64,000 nt of DNA from Haloarcula mannanilytica (GTDB lineage Archaea; Halobacteriota; Halobacteria; Halobacteriales; Haloarculaceae). Shown one piece after another: positions 8,201 to 17,015 of this stretch. The translations under genes were made by a program, and so were the position numbers. The stretch lies in NCBI RefSeq assembly GCF_005406125.1, contig NZ_BIXZ01000002.1:248001-312000 (forward strand), read 5' to 3'. Position 1 is the first letter of the stretch; each line of letters starts with the position of its first letter. Below the pieces are notes generated by a model, which had not been told where the DNA came from, made no database searches, and worked only from the letters and a program-made list of their open reading frames with translations.

Positions 8201-8899
8201 CTAGCGGCCCTGCGTCAGCCGGAAGCCGATCTCCCGCGGGAGGCCGGCGTCCTCCACCGCGTCGATGACCGCGCTCGTGTCGTAGGCCACCCGGTGTTCC
8301 TCCACGCTCAGGTCGTCGAGGTCGAGTACCGCGTAGGCCGCCCGGTGGTTCCTGTCCCGGGGCTGGCCCACGCTTCCGGGGTTCATTACGATCCCGGCGT
8401 CGTACACCTCGTGGTGCTGCTGGTGGGTGTGGCCCATCACCAGCACGTCCTCGTCGCCAAGCAGGTCCGGGCCGAACTCCTCGGGGAACGTGTAGTGGTC
8501 CGGATCGTCCGGGTGGCCGTGGACGAGCTTCACCCGGCCGTCACAGACGCGGCGCTCGTCGGGCAGCGCTGCCAGCCACTCGATCTGCTCGTCGGACAGC
8601 TGCTCGGTGGCGTGTTCGACGCCGGCTTGGGCCATTCCGTTGAACGCGAACGGCGTCTCGCTTGCGACGGCCCGGTCGTGGTTGCCCATCACCGTCGGGA
8701 CTTCTTCGGTCGGCCAGGGAACGTCATCCGGGAGCGCCTCGATGTGTCCACGCATCGCGTCGACACAGTCGGCGTGCCAGGGGTTGTACCCGACCACATC
8801 GCCCGCACAGGCCAGCCCGTCGACGGGCGGCATGTCCGCTAGCACCGCCGCTAATGCCACCCGGTTGCCGTGGATATCGGAGAGGATGCCGAGTTTCAT
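8201..8899 (-). CDS. Metallophosphoesterase (YfcE/MJ0936 type)
   Basis: 232 residues, ATG start. It carries the full calcineurin-type metal-binding set in order: DIHGN at residues 8-12, GDVVGYNP, GNHD, and GHTH with extra His (GHTHQQHH). Members hydrolyse phosphodiesters with Mn or Ni; the substrate cannot be read from the sequence. No signal peptide, so cytosolic. The next gene on the same strand is purO, upstream by about 80 bp; they may share a transcript. Family call firm. Confidence 0.85.
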   Translation of the reverse strand: MKLGILSDIHGNRVALAAVLADMPPVDGLACAGDVVGYNPWHADCVDAMRGHIEALPDDVPWPTEEVPTVMGNHDRAVASETPFAFNGMAQAGVEHATEQLSDEQIEWLAALPDERRVCDGRVKLVHGHPDDPDHYTFPEEFGPDLLGDEDVLVMGHTHQQHHEVYDAGIVMNPGSVGQPRDRNHRAAYAVLDLDDLSVEEHRVAYDTSAVIDAVEDAGLPREIGFRLTQGR

Positions 8900-8981
8900 T
8901 GCTATTGTCTACCCCCTGTGGGGCCTTGAGTGTCGGTACTGGCTCAGTATTTGTGTCCGCTGTACGTTCGCGGCCATCCGC

Positions 8982-9590
8982 TCACTCCCCGTTGTACACT
9001 GCCACGTCGAACTCGCCAGCCGACCCCGCGACGCCGGCCGAACAGACGGCGTGTTCGTACTCGTGGTCGTACACCTCGCGGGCTACCTCGCTGGCCTCGG
9101 TCGCAGTCAGATCGAACGCCGTCGGACTGTTCTCCTCGTAGGTCGCCACCAGCGTCGGCTCGGTGACCTCTTTGACAAGCAGCGCGTCCCGGCGGACGGT
9201 GCCGATGACTGCACCCGGCCCATCGGCGTTCGTCGTCGGGTCCGCCGCGTCGACGCCGACGATGCCGGCAACCCGCGGCGTGTCGTAGTCGTCCTTCTCG
9301 AAATCCAGCGACAGGAGCGGCTCCGCGAGCGCGTCCCGTGCCGGATAGCCGAGTTCGAGCTTTTCGGCGATGGGGTCGACGTGGGAGCCGTTGCCGACGA
9401 CCGCGCCGCGCTCGGTGACGCGCACGCCGTTGTAGGAGATGTATGGGTTGTCCGTCTCCGGGGCGTCCGGCGTCGGCTCGACGGTCACCGTGCCGTCGCG
9501 CTGTACTGCCTGGCGGTTGGGGAACGAGCGCGAGGAGACGCGGTACGCGCCGACCTCGGGACTGACGACGACGAATCGTCCGACGTACAT
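8982..9590 (-). CDS. purO: IMP cyclohydrolase, archaeal type
   Basis: Closes the purine ring, FAICAR to IMP, the last step of IMP synthesis in archaea that use PurO rather than PurH. 202 residues, ATG start. The opening MYVGRFVVV and the motif [11 protein letters not shown] are characteristic of PurO, and the length is typical. No neighbouring pur gene is seen. It lies upstream of the metallophosphoesterase gene on the same strand. Confidence 0.92.
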   Translation of the reverse strand: MYVGRFVVVSPEVGAYRVSSRSFPNRQAVQRDGTVTVEPTPDAPETDNPYISYNGVRVTERGAVVGNGSHVDPIAEKLELGYPARDALAEPLLSLDFEKDDYDTPRVAGIVGVDAADPTTNADGPGAVIGTVRRDALLVKEVTEPTLVATYEENSPTAFDLTATEASEVAREVYDHEYEHAVCSAGVAGSAGEFDVAVYNGE

Positions 9591-9687
9591 ACGCGAGTGT
9601 GCACGGCACCGCGAAAAAGCGCTGTCGATGTTTTCCTGCCCCGCTGTCGGAGTATAGTTGAAGTGACGCCCTGTCGAACGGCTCGCT

Positions 9688-10167
9688 ATGGCCGACCTGA
9701 CCCTCCGGCGCTACTGCCCGGCCGACGCCGATGCCGTCTGGGACCTCCACGAACGCGCCCTCCGCGACGCCGGCGGCTACGATGAAGCCTTCGCCCACCG
9801 CGACGCCGACCTCCGGACCATCCAGCGCGAGTATCTCGACGCCGGCGGCGAGTTCCTCGTCGGCCACTGCGACGGCGCGCTCGTTGCCATGGGTGCGTTC
9901 CAGCCCCACGAGGACGACTCCGACGCCATTGTCGTCCGTCGCATGCGCGTCGACCCGGCCCACCAGCGCCGGGGCTATGGCACGCGCGTCCTGAACGAAC
10001 TGGAGGCCCGTGCCCGGAAACGCGGCTTCGACCGCGCCGAACTCGACACCGGCACGGCACAGACGGCCGCGATGGCGTTCTACGAACAGCACGGCTACGA
10101 ATGTGTCGGCGAGGAGTACATCGAGCCAGCGGACATGACGCTGGTGTTCTACGAGAAGAATTTGTGA
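9688..10167 (+). CDS. GNAT-family N-acetyltransferase
   Basis: 159 residues, ATG start. The acetyl-CoA binding motif [19 protein letters not shown] (QRRGYG = Q/RxxGxG) is clear, followed by the conserved [18 protein letters not shown] segment, the usual end of the GNAT core. The substrate, a small amine or a protein N-terminus, is not predictable. It is divergent from purO, with the shared promoter region in between, and precedes the HNH endonuclease gene by 46 bp. Confidence 0.9.
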   Translation: MADLTLRRYCPADADAVWDLHERALRDAGGYDEAFAHRDADLRTIQREYLDAGGEFLVGHCDGALVAMGAFQPHEDDSDAIVVRRMRVDPAHQRRGYGTRVLNELEARARKRGFDRAELDTGTAQTAAMAFYEQHGYECVGEEYIEPADMTLVFYEKNL

Positions 10168-10213
10168 GCTGTCTGACGTGATTTGAAATACGAACGAAAC
10201 GCAATTCGGTCCC

Positions 10214-10810
10214 ATGACGAGTGAAGTTGACTGTCTCGAAGCGCTTCGTGCCGCAGCAGAAACGCTCGGTGAATCACCGACCAAAGCCCAGTACGAGGAC
10301 CTCGGACTCACGCCCGCCTCGGGCACGATTCAGCGTATAATGGGTAGTTGGAACACCGCGAAGAGCGCGGCTGGACTGGAGACGAACCATTCCCGTGGTT
10401 CTCGTGTCGCTGAGAGGCCTGTGGATGTTTCGCTCCCTGAGGGATGTTCCTGGTCCGACCTCTCACAGGATCAGCGCTGGCACTACAAAAACGTCGAAGA
10501 GAACGGACAACGGACCCTCGACCGACGGGCGAGACATCGCGGCTGGGTCTACGAACAGAAGCGCGACAGCAACGGTTGTCAACGCTGTGATGAGACCGAC
10601 CCTGCCTGTCTGGATTTCCACCATCGAGACGACGAAGAAAAGGAAATGACCATCTCTCAAATGATTACCTACGGCTATTCGAAGCCTAAACTCACCGAAG
10701 AGATGTCGAAGTGTGACATCCTCTGTGCCAACTGCCACCGAAAGGAACATTATCAGGTGCCGGAGACAGTTAGCCTCCCCGCGACCGACGCGCCGGATGC
10801 CGGCGAGTGA
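10214..10810 (+). CDS. HNH endonuclease with homing-endonuclease-associated repeat
   Basis: 198 residues, ATG start, TATA-like GAAATACG about 27 bp before it. Residues about 8-55 (LEALRAAAETLGESPTKAQYEDLG through TIQRIMGSWNTAKSAAGL) match the helical repeat seen in homing endonucleases and HNH proteins. The C-terminal half is an HNH nuclease: CxxC at CQRC, the core DFHHRDD, and CANCH with a final Lys-rich tail, so two zinc-binding CxxC pairs frame the His-His. It lies 89 bp before tRNA-Gln. Free-standing HNH proteins of this kind may be homing or restriction nucleases; no methyltransferase partner is present. Confidence 0.85.
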   Translation: MTSEVDCLEALRAAAETLGESPTKAQYEDLGLTPASGTIQRIMGSWNTAKSAAGLETNHSRGSRVAERPVDVSLPEGCSWSDLSQDQRWHYKNVEENGQRTLDRRARHRGWVYEQKRDSNGCQRCDETDPACLDFHHRDDEEKEMTISQMITYGYSKPKLTEEMSKCDILCANCHRKEHYQVPETVSLPATDAPDAGE

Positions 10811-10899
10811 CACAGCCACCTGACTCCGCAACACTGAAATACGGCTGCAGAATTATAGAAAAGTACGCGTCACCACATGCGAACGGTGGCGAATATATC

Positions 10900-10972
10900 A
10901 GTCCATTGGGGTAGAGGCCAATCCTGAAGCCTTCTGGGGGCTTCGACCCTGGTTCGAATCCAGGATGGACTA
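10900..10972 (+). tRNA. tRNA-Gln (anticodon CTG)
   Basis: 73 nt with a complete cloverleaf. The acceptor arms AGTCCAT and ATGGACT pair perfectly, with discriminator A at 10972. The anticodon stem is AAGCC/GGCTT with loop TTCTGGG, giving anticodon CTG at 10934-10936 (Gln, codon CAG). The T arm is CCTGG-TTCGAAT-CCAGG. The CCA end is not encoded and there is no intron. A TATA-like TTATAG at 10853-10858 would place the transcript start some 15-20 nt before the mature 5' end. Confidence 0.95.
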
Positions 10973-11112
10973 CTCTGTCGTAAACTAACTGCGAGCGACA
11001 GCGTCGTACTCTCTCTCTAGTCGTGCGAAGCAACCACCTCTTTTGATTCGGAGCCACGGAAGTCACCGACACCGCCCCTCCCATACTTGTAGCCCCGGCC
11101 CAGAGATCTGGT

Positions 11113-11544
11113 ATGGCAACCGGGCACGTGCTCGTCCCGCTGGATGGGTCGCCGCTGGCCGACGAGGCACTGACCTTCGCGCTGGAGACGTTCGACTGCC
11201 GGATTACGGTACTGAACGTCGTCGCGCCGCTCGATACTGGGATGAGTGAGGGCGGCTTACTCGAAGCGGGCGCGGACCGGAGGGCGGCGGCCGACGAGCG
11301 AGCCACGAATCTCGTCGACCGGGCAGCATGGCAGGCCGACGAGGTCGGCCGTGAGGTCGAAACAACCGTCAAGACCGGCGATCCGGCCGAGACAATTCTG
11401 GACTACGTCGAGGAGAACGACGTGGATCAGGTGGTGATGGGCGGTCACGGCGGGCGGAAAAACGAGATCGCCCGGCGGTTGCTGGGGACCGTTGCGACGG
11501 CGGTCGTCAGCGAAGCGCCGGTGACGGTGACGGTCGTCCGGTAG
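11113..11544 (+). CDS. Universal stress protein (UspA family)
   Basis: 143 residues, ATG start. The UspA fold is plain: opening HVLVPLDGSPLADEAL and the ATP-binding type C-terminal loop GGHGGRKNEIARRLLGTVATAVV (G-2x-G-9x-G(S/T) pattern). Haloarchaea carry many such paralogues; they bind nucleotides and respond to stress, with no single known reaction. It stands alone and converges on the phosphate permease gene with four bases between the stop codons. Confidence 0.92.
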   Translation: MATGHVLVPLDGSPLADEALTFALETFDCRITVLNVVAPLDTGMSEGGLLEAGADRRAAADERATNLVDRAAWQADEVGREVETTVKTGDPAETILDYVEENDVDQVVMGGHGGRKNEIARRLLGTVATAVVSEAPVTVTVVR

Positions 11545-11548
11545 CAGG

Positions 11549-12742
11549 TCAGGCCTGGCCGCCGAGTACTGCCGCGAGCACGCGGTAGACGCCGAAGCCG
11601 ATACCGATACTGCCCGCGAGCGTGATGAGCCAGAAACCGACGGTAACACCGATTTTTCGGCGGGAGACGCCGGCGGAGCCACCGGCCAGGCCGCCGCCGA
11701 TCACCCCGGAGATGATGATGTTGTTGAACGAGATGGGGATGCCAAGCGCGATGGCGGCCTGGGCGATGATGAAGCCGGGGACCAGCGCCGCGATGGACCG
11801 GCGGACGCCCAGTTGCGCGTACTCGCGGGAGGTCGCCTGCAGCAGGCGGGGTGCGCCCATCCACGCACCGCCGAGGATACCCACCGCACCGAGTGCCAGC
11901 AACACGATGCCGGGCAGGCCGAGTTCGACGCGGTAGAGGTTCTCCAGCGGGCCGGTCGCCAGACCGACCTGACTCCCGCCACTGGAGAAGGCGACGACGC
12001 TGCCCAGCACGACGAGGAATGTCTTGATGCCCTTGTCGACGGAGGCCTGGGTCTTGCGGCGGATGTAGTAGAAGCTCCCGGCGGCGACCAGCAGCGTCGC
12101 GGCGACGGCGGCGATGTCCGTGCCCGCAGTCATCGCGGCGAAGCCGGCCAGCGAGCCCTGGTCCGTGCCGGGCGGTGACGGGATGACGCCGAGTTGGACG
12201 TTGGCGACGATGCCACCGACGACGCCGGCGAGCAGCGGCACGCCGACGGTTTCGGGGATGTCGTCCCGGCGGAGGACCGTCGCGGTGAGGTAGGCCAGGC
12301 CGCCGGAGACAGGGGGGACCAGCAGCCAGAAGACGGCGATGCGGCGATAGGTGTCGAAGACGGGCTGGCCGCCCAGCGAGAGGCCGACGCCGACCATCGC
12401 GCCCGTCGTCGCAAACGCCGCCGGAACGGGGTAGCCCGAGTAGATACCAAACGCCATGAACCCAGTCGCGGTCAGCAGGCCGGCGATAGCCGCAAGCGAT
12501 GTGATTTGGACGCCATCGATAAGGCCAGCACCGACCGTTTCGGAGATACTCCCGCCCTGGGTCAGTGCGCCGAGCGCGGCGAGAATCCCGATCAGGAAGG
12601 CGGCGCGCATCGTCGAGATGGCGTTCGCGCCGATGGCCGGGGCGAAGGGTGGCGAGTTGCTGTTCGCCCCGAGCGTCCAGGCCGTCACCAGGCTCGTGAT
12701 AGTTGCGAGGGCGACCAGCGCCCAGAAGACGACGGTAGTCAC
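11549..12742 (-). CDS. Inorganic phosphate transporter, Pit (PiT) family
   Basis: 397 residues, ATG start; almost wholly hydrophobic with about ten membrane segments. The PiT-family signatures are present in both halves: GANSNSPPFAPAIGA near the N-terminus and the second repeat around SVVAFSSGGSQVGLATGP with a GANxxxxP-like arrangement. The family takes up phosphate with H+ or Na+. There is no phoU partner adjacent, although the UspA gene lies convergent downstream. Divergent from the nucleoside importer, with about 200 bp between the two starts. Confidence 0.88.
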   Translation of the reverse strand: MTTVVFWALVALATITSLVTAWTLGANSNSPPFAPAIGANAISTMRAAFLIGILAALGALTQGGSISETVGAGLIDGVQITSLAAIAGLLTATGFMAFGIYSGYPVPAAFATTGAMVGVGLSLGGQPVFDTYRRIAVFWLLVPPVSGGLAYLTATVLRRDDIPETVGVPLLAGVVGGIVANVQLGVIPSPPGTDQGSLAGFAAMTAGTDIAAVAATLLVAAGSFYYIRRKTQASVDKGIKTFLVVLGSVVAFSSGGSQVGLATGPLENLYRVELGLPGIVLLALGAVGILGGAWMGAPRLLQATSREYAQLGVRRSIAALVPGFIIAQAAIALGIPISFNNIIISGVIGGGLAGGSAGVSRRKIGVTVGFWLITLAGSIGIGFGVYRVLAAVLGGQA

Positions 12743-12915
12743 CGCGTGCTGAATCCCTCCGGGGCCTGCCAGTTGCTACTGTGTGAACGCGACCGGGCTG
12801 CCATTGGTGACTGTTCACACCCAGTATATAAAATGCCCGCGGCGTCGGTGTCGGACTGTGTGCCCCTCTCTTGCCACTCTTTGTCACCGGTGTGGCTGAT
12901 TTGCGACACCGAAGT

Positions 12916-12921
12916 CTTTAA
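12916..12921 (+). promoter_or_regulatory. TATA-like box of the BMP lipoprotein gene
   Basis: CTTTAA centred about 28 bp before the ATG at 12947, with no Shine-Dalgarno sequence, as expected for a leaderless haloarchaeal transcript. Confidence 0.55.
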
Positions 12922-12946
12922 CGCCTATCCACACCGCTGGTGGGAC

Positions 12947-14065
12947 ATGTCACAACGGAGACGCACGTTCCTCAGTAGTGTCGGTACCGCAACCGCAATC
13001 GGGGTAGCCGGGTGCCTCGGTGGCGGTGACGGCAGCAGCGGTGACGGCGGAGACACCGATGGCAATGGGAGTGACGGTGGCGATGGCGACAGCGGCCCGG
13101 CCGCCCGTATCGGCATGGTGTACGCGACGGGCGGACTTGGCGACGGGTCGTTCAACGACCAGGCCCAGACCGGCGTTATCCGGGCGGAAGAGGAGCTAAA
13201 CATCGCATACGACGAGTCCCAGCCCGAGGCGGTCCAGGACTTCGCAAGCCTGCAACAGCAGTACGCCCAGTCCTCGAACCCGAACTACGACTTGGTCTGT
13301 TGTATCGGCTTCCTGCAGGCAGACGCCCTCACGGAGAACGCCAGCCAGTACCCCGAACAGAACTTCATGATCGTCGATTCCACTGTCGACGCGGACAACG
13401 TCGGCTCGTACGTCTTCGGCGAGCATCAGGGCTCGTTCCTGGTCGGTCTGATGGCCGCTCGACTGTCCAGCCAGGACTTCTCGGCCGGTGCCGGATCTAC
13501 GCAGAGCGACTCCACGAACGTCGGCTTCGTCGGTGGCGTCGAGGGCGACCTCATCGGTCGCTTCGAAGCCGGCTACAAGGCCGGTGTCAAGCACGCGAAC
13601 GAGGACATCGACATCCAGACGGCGTACGTGGGCGATTTCAACGACCCCTCCGGCGGCCAGGAGGCGGCGCTCTCAATGTACAACTCTGGCGCGGACATCG
13701 TCTACCACGCGGCCGGCAACACCGGGACCGGCGTGTTCCGGGCGGCCCAGGAGGCGGGTCGCTTCGCCATCGGCGTCGACCGCGACCAGTCGGTCACGAA
13801 GGAGAACTTCAGCGATATTATCCTCGCGAGCATGGTCAAGCGCGTCGACAACGCCGTCTACACCTCGATTGAGTCAGTCATCAACGACAACTTCGAGGGC
13901 GGCACTGTGAACACACTCGGCCTCGAACAGAACGGCGTCGAAGCGGTGTACGGCCAGCAGCTCGGCTCTGAAATCCCACAGGCGGTCAAAGACGAGGTGT
14001 CTGAAGTCCGCCAGAGCATCATCGACGGCGATATCAGCGTGCCGACCGACCCCGGCAACGTCTGA
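12947..14065 (+). CDS. BMP-family ABC substrate-binding lipoprotein (nucleoside importer)
   Basis: 372 residues from the ATG at 12947. A twin-arginine signal (RRRTFL) leads to a lipobox VAGC, then a Gly/Ser/Asp spacer with many short acidic repeats, so it is a Tat-exported, lipid-anchored protein on the outer face. The BMP (PnrA-like) domain follows, with GMVYATGGLGDGSFND and the ligand-loop region FNDPSGGQEAA. BMP-family proteins bind nucleosides and purines. It is the first gene of the importer, but 92 bp and a separate TATA box precede the ATPase gene, so the lipoprotein may be made in excess. Confidence 0.9.
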   Translation: MSQRRRTFLSSVGTATAIGVAGCLGGGDGSSGDGGDTDGNGSDGGDGDSGPAARIGMVYATGGLGDGSFNDQAQTGVIRAEEELNIAYDESQPEAVQDFASLQQQYAQSSNPNYDLVCCIGFLQADALTENASQYPEQNFMIVDSTVDADNVGSYVFGEHQGSFLVGLMAARLSSQDFSAGAGSTQSDSTNVGFVGGVEGDLIGRFEAGYKAGVKHANEDIDIQTAYVGDFNDPSGGQEAALSMYNSGADIVYHAAGNTGTGVFRAAQEAGRFAIGVDRDQSVTKENFSDIILASMVKRVDNAVYTSIESVINDNFEGGTVNTLGLEQNGVEAVYGQQLGSEIPQAVKDEVSEVRQSIIDGDISVPTDPGNV

Positions 14066-14126
14066 GCCGGTGCGTCCACCGCGCGGACCCGTCGCATATT
14101 TTTGCCAGACCTGTGGAACCGTGAAG

Positions 14127-14132
14127 TTAAAA
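14127..14132 (+). promoter_or_regulatory. TATA-like box of the importer ATPase gene
   Basis: TTAAAA about 29 bp before the ATG at 14158. It gives the ATPase-permease genes their own leaderless start site, separate from the lipoprotein gene. A T-run (ATATTTTTG, about 14097-14105) just upstream may end the lipoprotein transcript. Confidence 0.55.
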
Positions 14133-14157
14133 CTACGGGCGGGTAACCGCTCTGAGT

Positions 14158-15714
14158 ATGGAACAGGCCGTCCACCTCGATGGTATCACGAAGCGGTTCC
14201 CGGGGGTCGTCGCGAACGACGATGTCGACCTGGCGGTCGAGAAAGGGACGGTCCACGCACTGCTCGGCGAGAACGGTGCGGGAAAGACCACCCTGATGAA
14301 CGTCCTCTACGGGCTCTATCAGCCCACTGAGGGGACGGTCACCGTCCACGGCGATGAAAAGCAGTTCCACTCGCCGCGCGACGCCATCGACGAGGGCGTC
14401 GGCATGATCCACCAGCACTTCATGCTGGTCGATCCGATGACCGTCACCGAGAACATCACGCTCGGCAACGAGCCCCGAAAGTGGCTCGGACTCACTGTCG
14501 ACCGCGAGCAGTCTCGACAGCAAGTCCGTGAACTGTCCGAACGGTACGGGTTCGACGTTGACCCCGACGCCCGCATTGAAGATGTCGGCGTCGGCGTCCA
14601 GCAGCGCGTCGAGATCCTCAAAGCCCTCTACCGTGGCGCAGACGTGCTGATTCTGGACGAACCGACGGCAGTGCTGACCCCACAGGAGGTCCAGGACCTC
14701 TTTCGCGTCCTCGAAGAGCTGACCGACCAGGGGAAGACGATTATCTTCATCACGCACAAACTCGGCGAGGCGATGGAAGCGGCCGACGAGATCACCGTCC
14801 TCCGTGAGGGCAAAAACGTCGGGACGGTCCCGGCCGACGACATCACCCGCGAGGAACTGGCCGAGATGATGGTCGGCCGCGAAGTCCTGCTGGATCTCGA
14901 CCGCGAGCCCGCCGAGCCGGGCCGACCCGTCCTCGATGTCGAGGACCTCGTTGTGGAGGACGACCGGGGCGTTCGTGCAGTCGATGGTATCTCCCTGGAA
15001 GTCCGGGCCGGGGAAGTGCTCGGGATCGCTGGCGTTGACGGCAATGGGCAGTCGGAGCTGGTCGAGGCGATCACCGGACTCCAGTTGCCCGACGAGGGAA
15101 CCATCACGTACGACGGCGTCGACCGGACCACCGACAGCCGCCGGGAACGCATCGAGGCCGGAATGGCCTACATCCCCGAGGACCGCCAGGAGCGAGGGCT
15201 GGTGATGGACTTCGACCTCGTCGAGAACGGCCTGCTCGGGAGCCAGCACGCGGCCGACTACACCTCGAATGGCCGGATCGACTGGGACTACACGCGCGAC
15301 CACGCGGAGGAGATAATCGAGGAGTACGACGTTCGGCCTCCGAACGCCGATGCCCACGCGAAATCGCTGTCCGGGGGGAATCAACAGAAGTTCGTCGTCG
15401 GCCGGGAGTTCGCGCGGGACCCGCGCCTCGTCGTCGCCTCCCACCCCACCCGCGGCGTCGACGTGGGGTCGATGGAGTTCATCCACGACCGGATTAACGC
15501 GCTCCGTGAGGCGGGCCGGGCCGTGTTGCTCATCTCCTCGAACCTCGATGAGGTCCAGTCGCTCTCGGACCGCCTCGCCGTCATCTACGAGGGCGAGATA
15601 ATCGACATCGTCGACCCCGAGCGCGTGACCGAGGAGCAGCTCGGCCTGTTGATGGCCGGCCAGCAACCCGACGCGGTGCCCACTATCGCGGCCGACGGGG
15701 AGGGTCAGCAATGA
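14158..15714 (+). CDS. ABC transporter ATP-binding protein, two fused NBDs (nucleoside/sugar type)
   Basis: 518 residues, ATG start. Two ATPase halves: the first has Walker A GENGAGKTT near residue 38, a signature-like segment (GVGVQQRVEIL) and Walker B LILDEPTAVL; the second has the degenerate Walker A GVDGNGQSE and signature LSGGNQQK, with a Walker B-like VVASHPTRGVD. This split of a good and a degenerate half is typical of the RbsA/nucleoside family. It energises import by the two permeases. The TGA stop overlaps the next ATG (ATGA). Confidence 0.93.
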   Translation: MEQAVHLDGITKRFPGVVANDDVDLAVEKGTVHALLGENGAGKTTLMNVLYGLYQPTEGTVTVHGDEKQFHSPRDAIDEGVGMIHQHFMLVDPMTVTENITLGNEPRKWLGLTVDREQSRQQVRELSERYGFDVDPDARIEDVGVGVQQRVEILKALYRGADVLILDEPTAVLTPQEVQDLFRVLEELTDQGKTIIFITHKLGEAMEAADEITVLREGKNVGTVPADDITREELAEMMVGREVLLDLDREPAEPGRPVLDVEDLVVEDDRGVRAVDGISLEVRAGEVLGIAGVDGNGQSELVEAITGLQLPDEGTITYDGVDRTTDSRRERIEAGMAYIPEDRQERGLVMDFDLVENGLLGSQHAADYTSNGRIDWDYTRDHAEEIIEEYDVRPPNADAHAKSLSGGNQQKFVVGREFARDPRLVVASHPTRGVDVGSMEFIHDRINALREAGRAVLLISSNLDEVQSLSDRLAVIYEGEIIDIVDPERVTEEQLGLLMAGQQPDAVPTIAADGEGQQ

Positions 15715-17015
15715 GTAACGACGACCCGTCGCAGAACGGCGACGACAACCCGTCGCAAAACAGCGACGACCCGCCCACACCGGACCCGGACGACCGGTGG
15801 TCACAGTACCGACAGCGACTCATCAGACTGGGCCAGACCTCGGTCGGCGAGCGGATTCTCATTGCTCTCTCGGCGCTGTTGCTCTCTATCGTCGTCGGGA
15901 CGGTTCTCGTCACCGTCGCGGGGCTGATGGCGACCTGTCGGTCCCCGGTGCTTACCTTTGGCTCCACGACGCTGTGTTACGACCCGTTCTACGTGTTCAA
16001 TCGGCTGTTCCTCGGCGCGCTGGGGGACCCCTTCGCCGGCGGTTGGTCGCCGCTGAACGCGCAGTTCGCGGCGACGCTCCGGGAGACGACGATACTGGTG
16101 TTCACCGGGCTCTCGGTGGCCTTAGCGTTCCGTGCGGGCATCTTCAACATCGGGACGCAGGGCCAGCTCATCGTCGGCGCGCTGGCGGCCGCACTGACGG
16201 TGCTGTGGGCCGGTTCGCTGGTCTCGGGCACGCTCGCGCTGCTCCTGCTGATTCCGATTGGGCTGCTCGCCGGCGCGGTCGGAGGTGGCTTCTACGGCGC
16301 GATTCCCGGCGCGTTGAAAGCCTATGCCGACGCCAACGAGGTCATTACCACGATCATGCTCAACTTCGTCGCCGTCCGGGTGACGCTGTATCTCGTCCGG
16401 AACCACTTCGCCGACCCGACGAGCCAGGCGACACAGACCCGGACGCTGCCAATCGAGGGGCAGTTCCCGTCGATTCTGTTCGACCCGCGGACGGACTTCT
16501 CTTTGCTCGCGCTCCTGCTTGCCCTCGCGTTCGTCGGCGGCGTCTACTACCTGCTCGAACACACCGCCTTCGGCTACGACCTGCGGACCGCCGGCATCCA
16601 GCCCGCCGCCGCGGAGTACGGCGGCGTCGACTCCGCCCGTACCATCCTGACCTCGCTGACGCTGTCGGGCGCACTCGCCGGCGTCGGCGGGGCCGTGTTC
16701 GTGATGATGACGCTCGGAAAGTTCCAGACCGGCATCCCGAGCTACGGCTTCGACGGGATCACCGTCTCCATCCTCGCCGGCAACAACCCTATCGGGGCCG
16801 TCTTCGCCGCGCTCCTCTTTGGCGTCCTCAAGTCCGGCTCGAACGTGGTGGCCTTCGCGACGGACGTGCCGCCACAGCTCGTGGGCGTCCTGCGGGGACT
16901 CATCATCCTGTTCGTCGCGATGCCGGAGTTCTTCCGCATCATCGGCCGCCGGCTCGCAACGCGGCAGGGCGACAGACAGGCCACCGTGACCGCGGGAGGT
17001 GGTGCCGATGACTAA
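15711..17015 (+). CDS. ABC transporter permease, nucleoside-type (first of pair)
   Basis: 434 residues; ATG at 15711 overlaps the ATPase stop. The first about 45 residues are hydrophilic with repeated NDDPSQN-like units, followed by about ten membrane segments. The sequence ARAGIFNIGTQGQL-type signature (FRAGIFNIGTQGQLIVG) and the ANEVITTIMLNFVA stretch are hallmarks of the BPD_transp_2 permeases of nucleoside importers. It ends within the start region of the second permease. Confidence 0.9.
   Translation: MSNDDPSQNGDDNPSQNSDDPPTPDPDDRWSQYRQRLIRLGQTSVGERILIALSALLLSIVVGTVLVTVAGLMATCRSPVLTFGSTTLCYDPFYVFNRLFLGALGDPFAGGWSPLNAQFAATLRETTILVFTGLSVALAFRAGIFNIGTQGQLIVGALAAALTVLWAGSLVSGTLALLLLIPIGLLAGAVGGGFYGAIPGALKAYADANEVITTIMLNFVAVRVTLYLVRNHFADPTSQATQTRTLPIEGQFPSILFDPRTDFSLLALLLALAFVGGVYYLLEHTAFGYDLRTAGIQPAAAEYGGVDSARTILTSLTLSGALAGVGGAVFVMMTLGKFQTGIPSYGFDGITVSILAGNNPIGAVFAALLFGVLKSGSNVVAFATDVPPQLVGVLRGLIILFVAMPEFFRIIGRRLATRQGDRQATVTAGGGADD
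16995..17002 (+). promoter_or_regulatory. Shine-Dalgarno sequence deciding the second permease start
   Basis: GGAGGTGG, five bases before the ATG at 17008. It picks ATG 17008 over the two in-frame GTG codons at 16999 and 17002. Strong internal SD sites are uncommon here, where most genes are leaderless or ATGA-coupled. Confidence 0.6.

Noticed and set aside
10900-10972. att-site direct repeat of the tRNA 3' end
   Set aside because: No second copy of the tRNA-Gln 3' half was noticed in the window, so no integrated element boundary is called.
13858-15804. 648-codon frame antisense to the importer ATPase
   Set aside because: Composition artefact of GC-rich coding DNA; the plus strand encodes intact ABC motifs.
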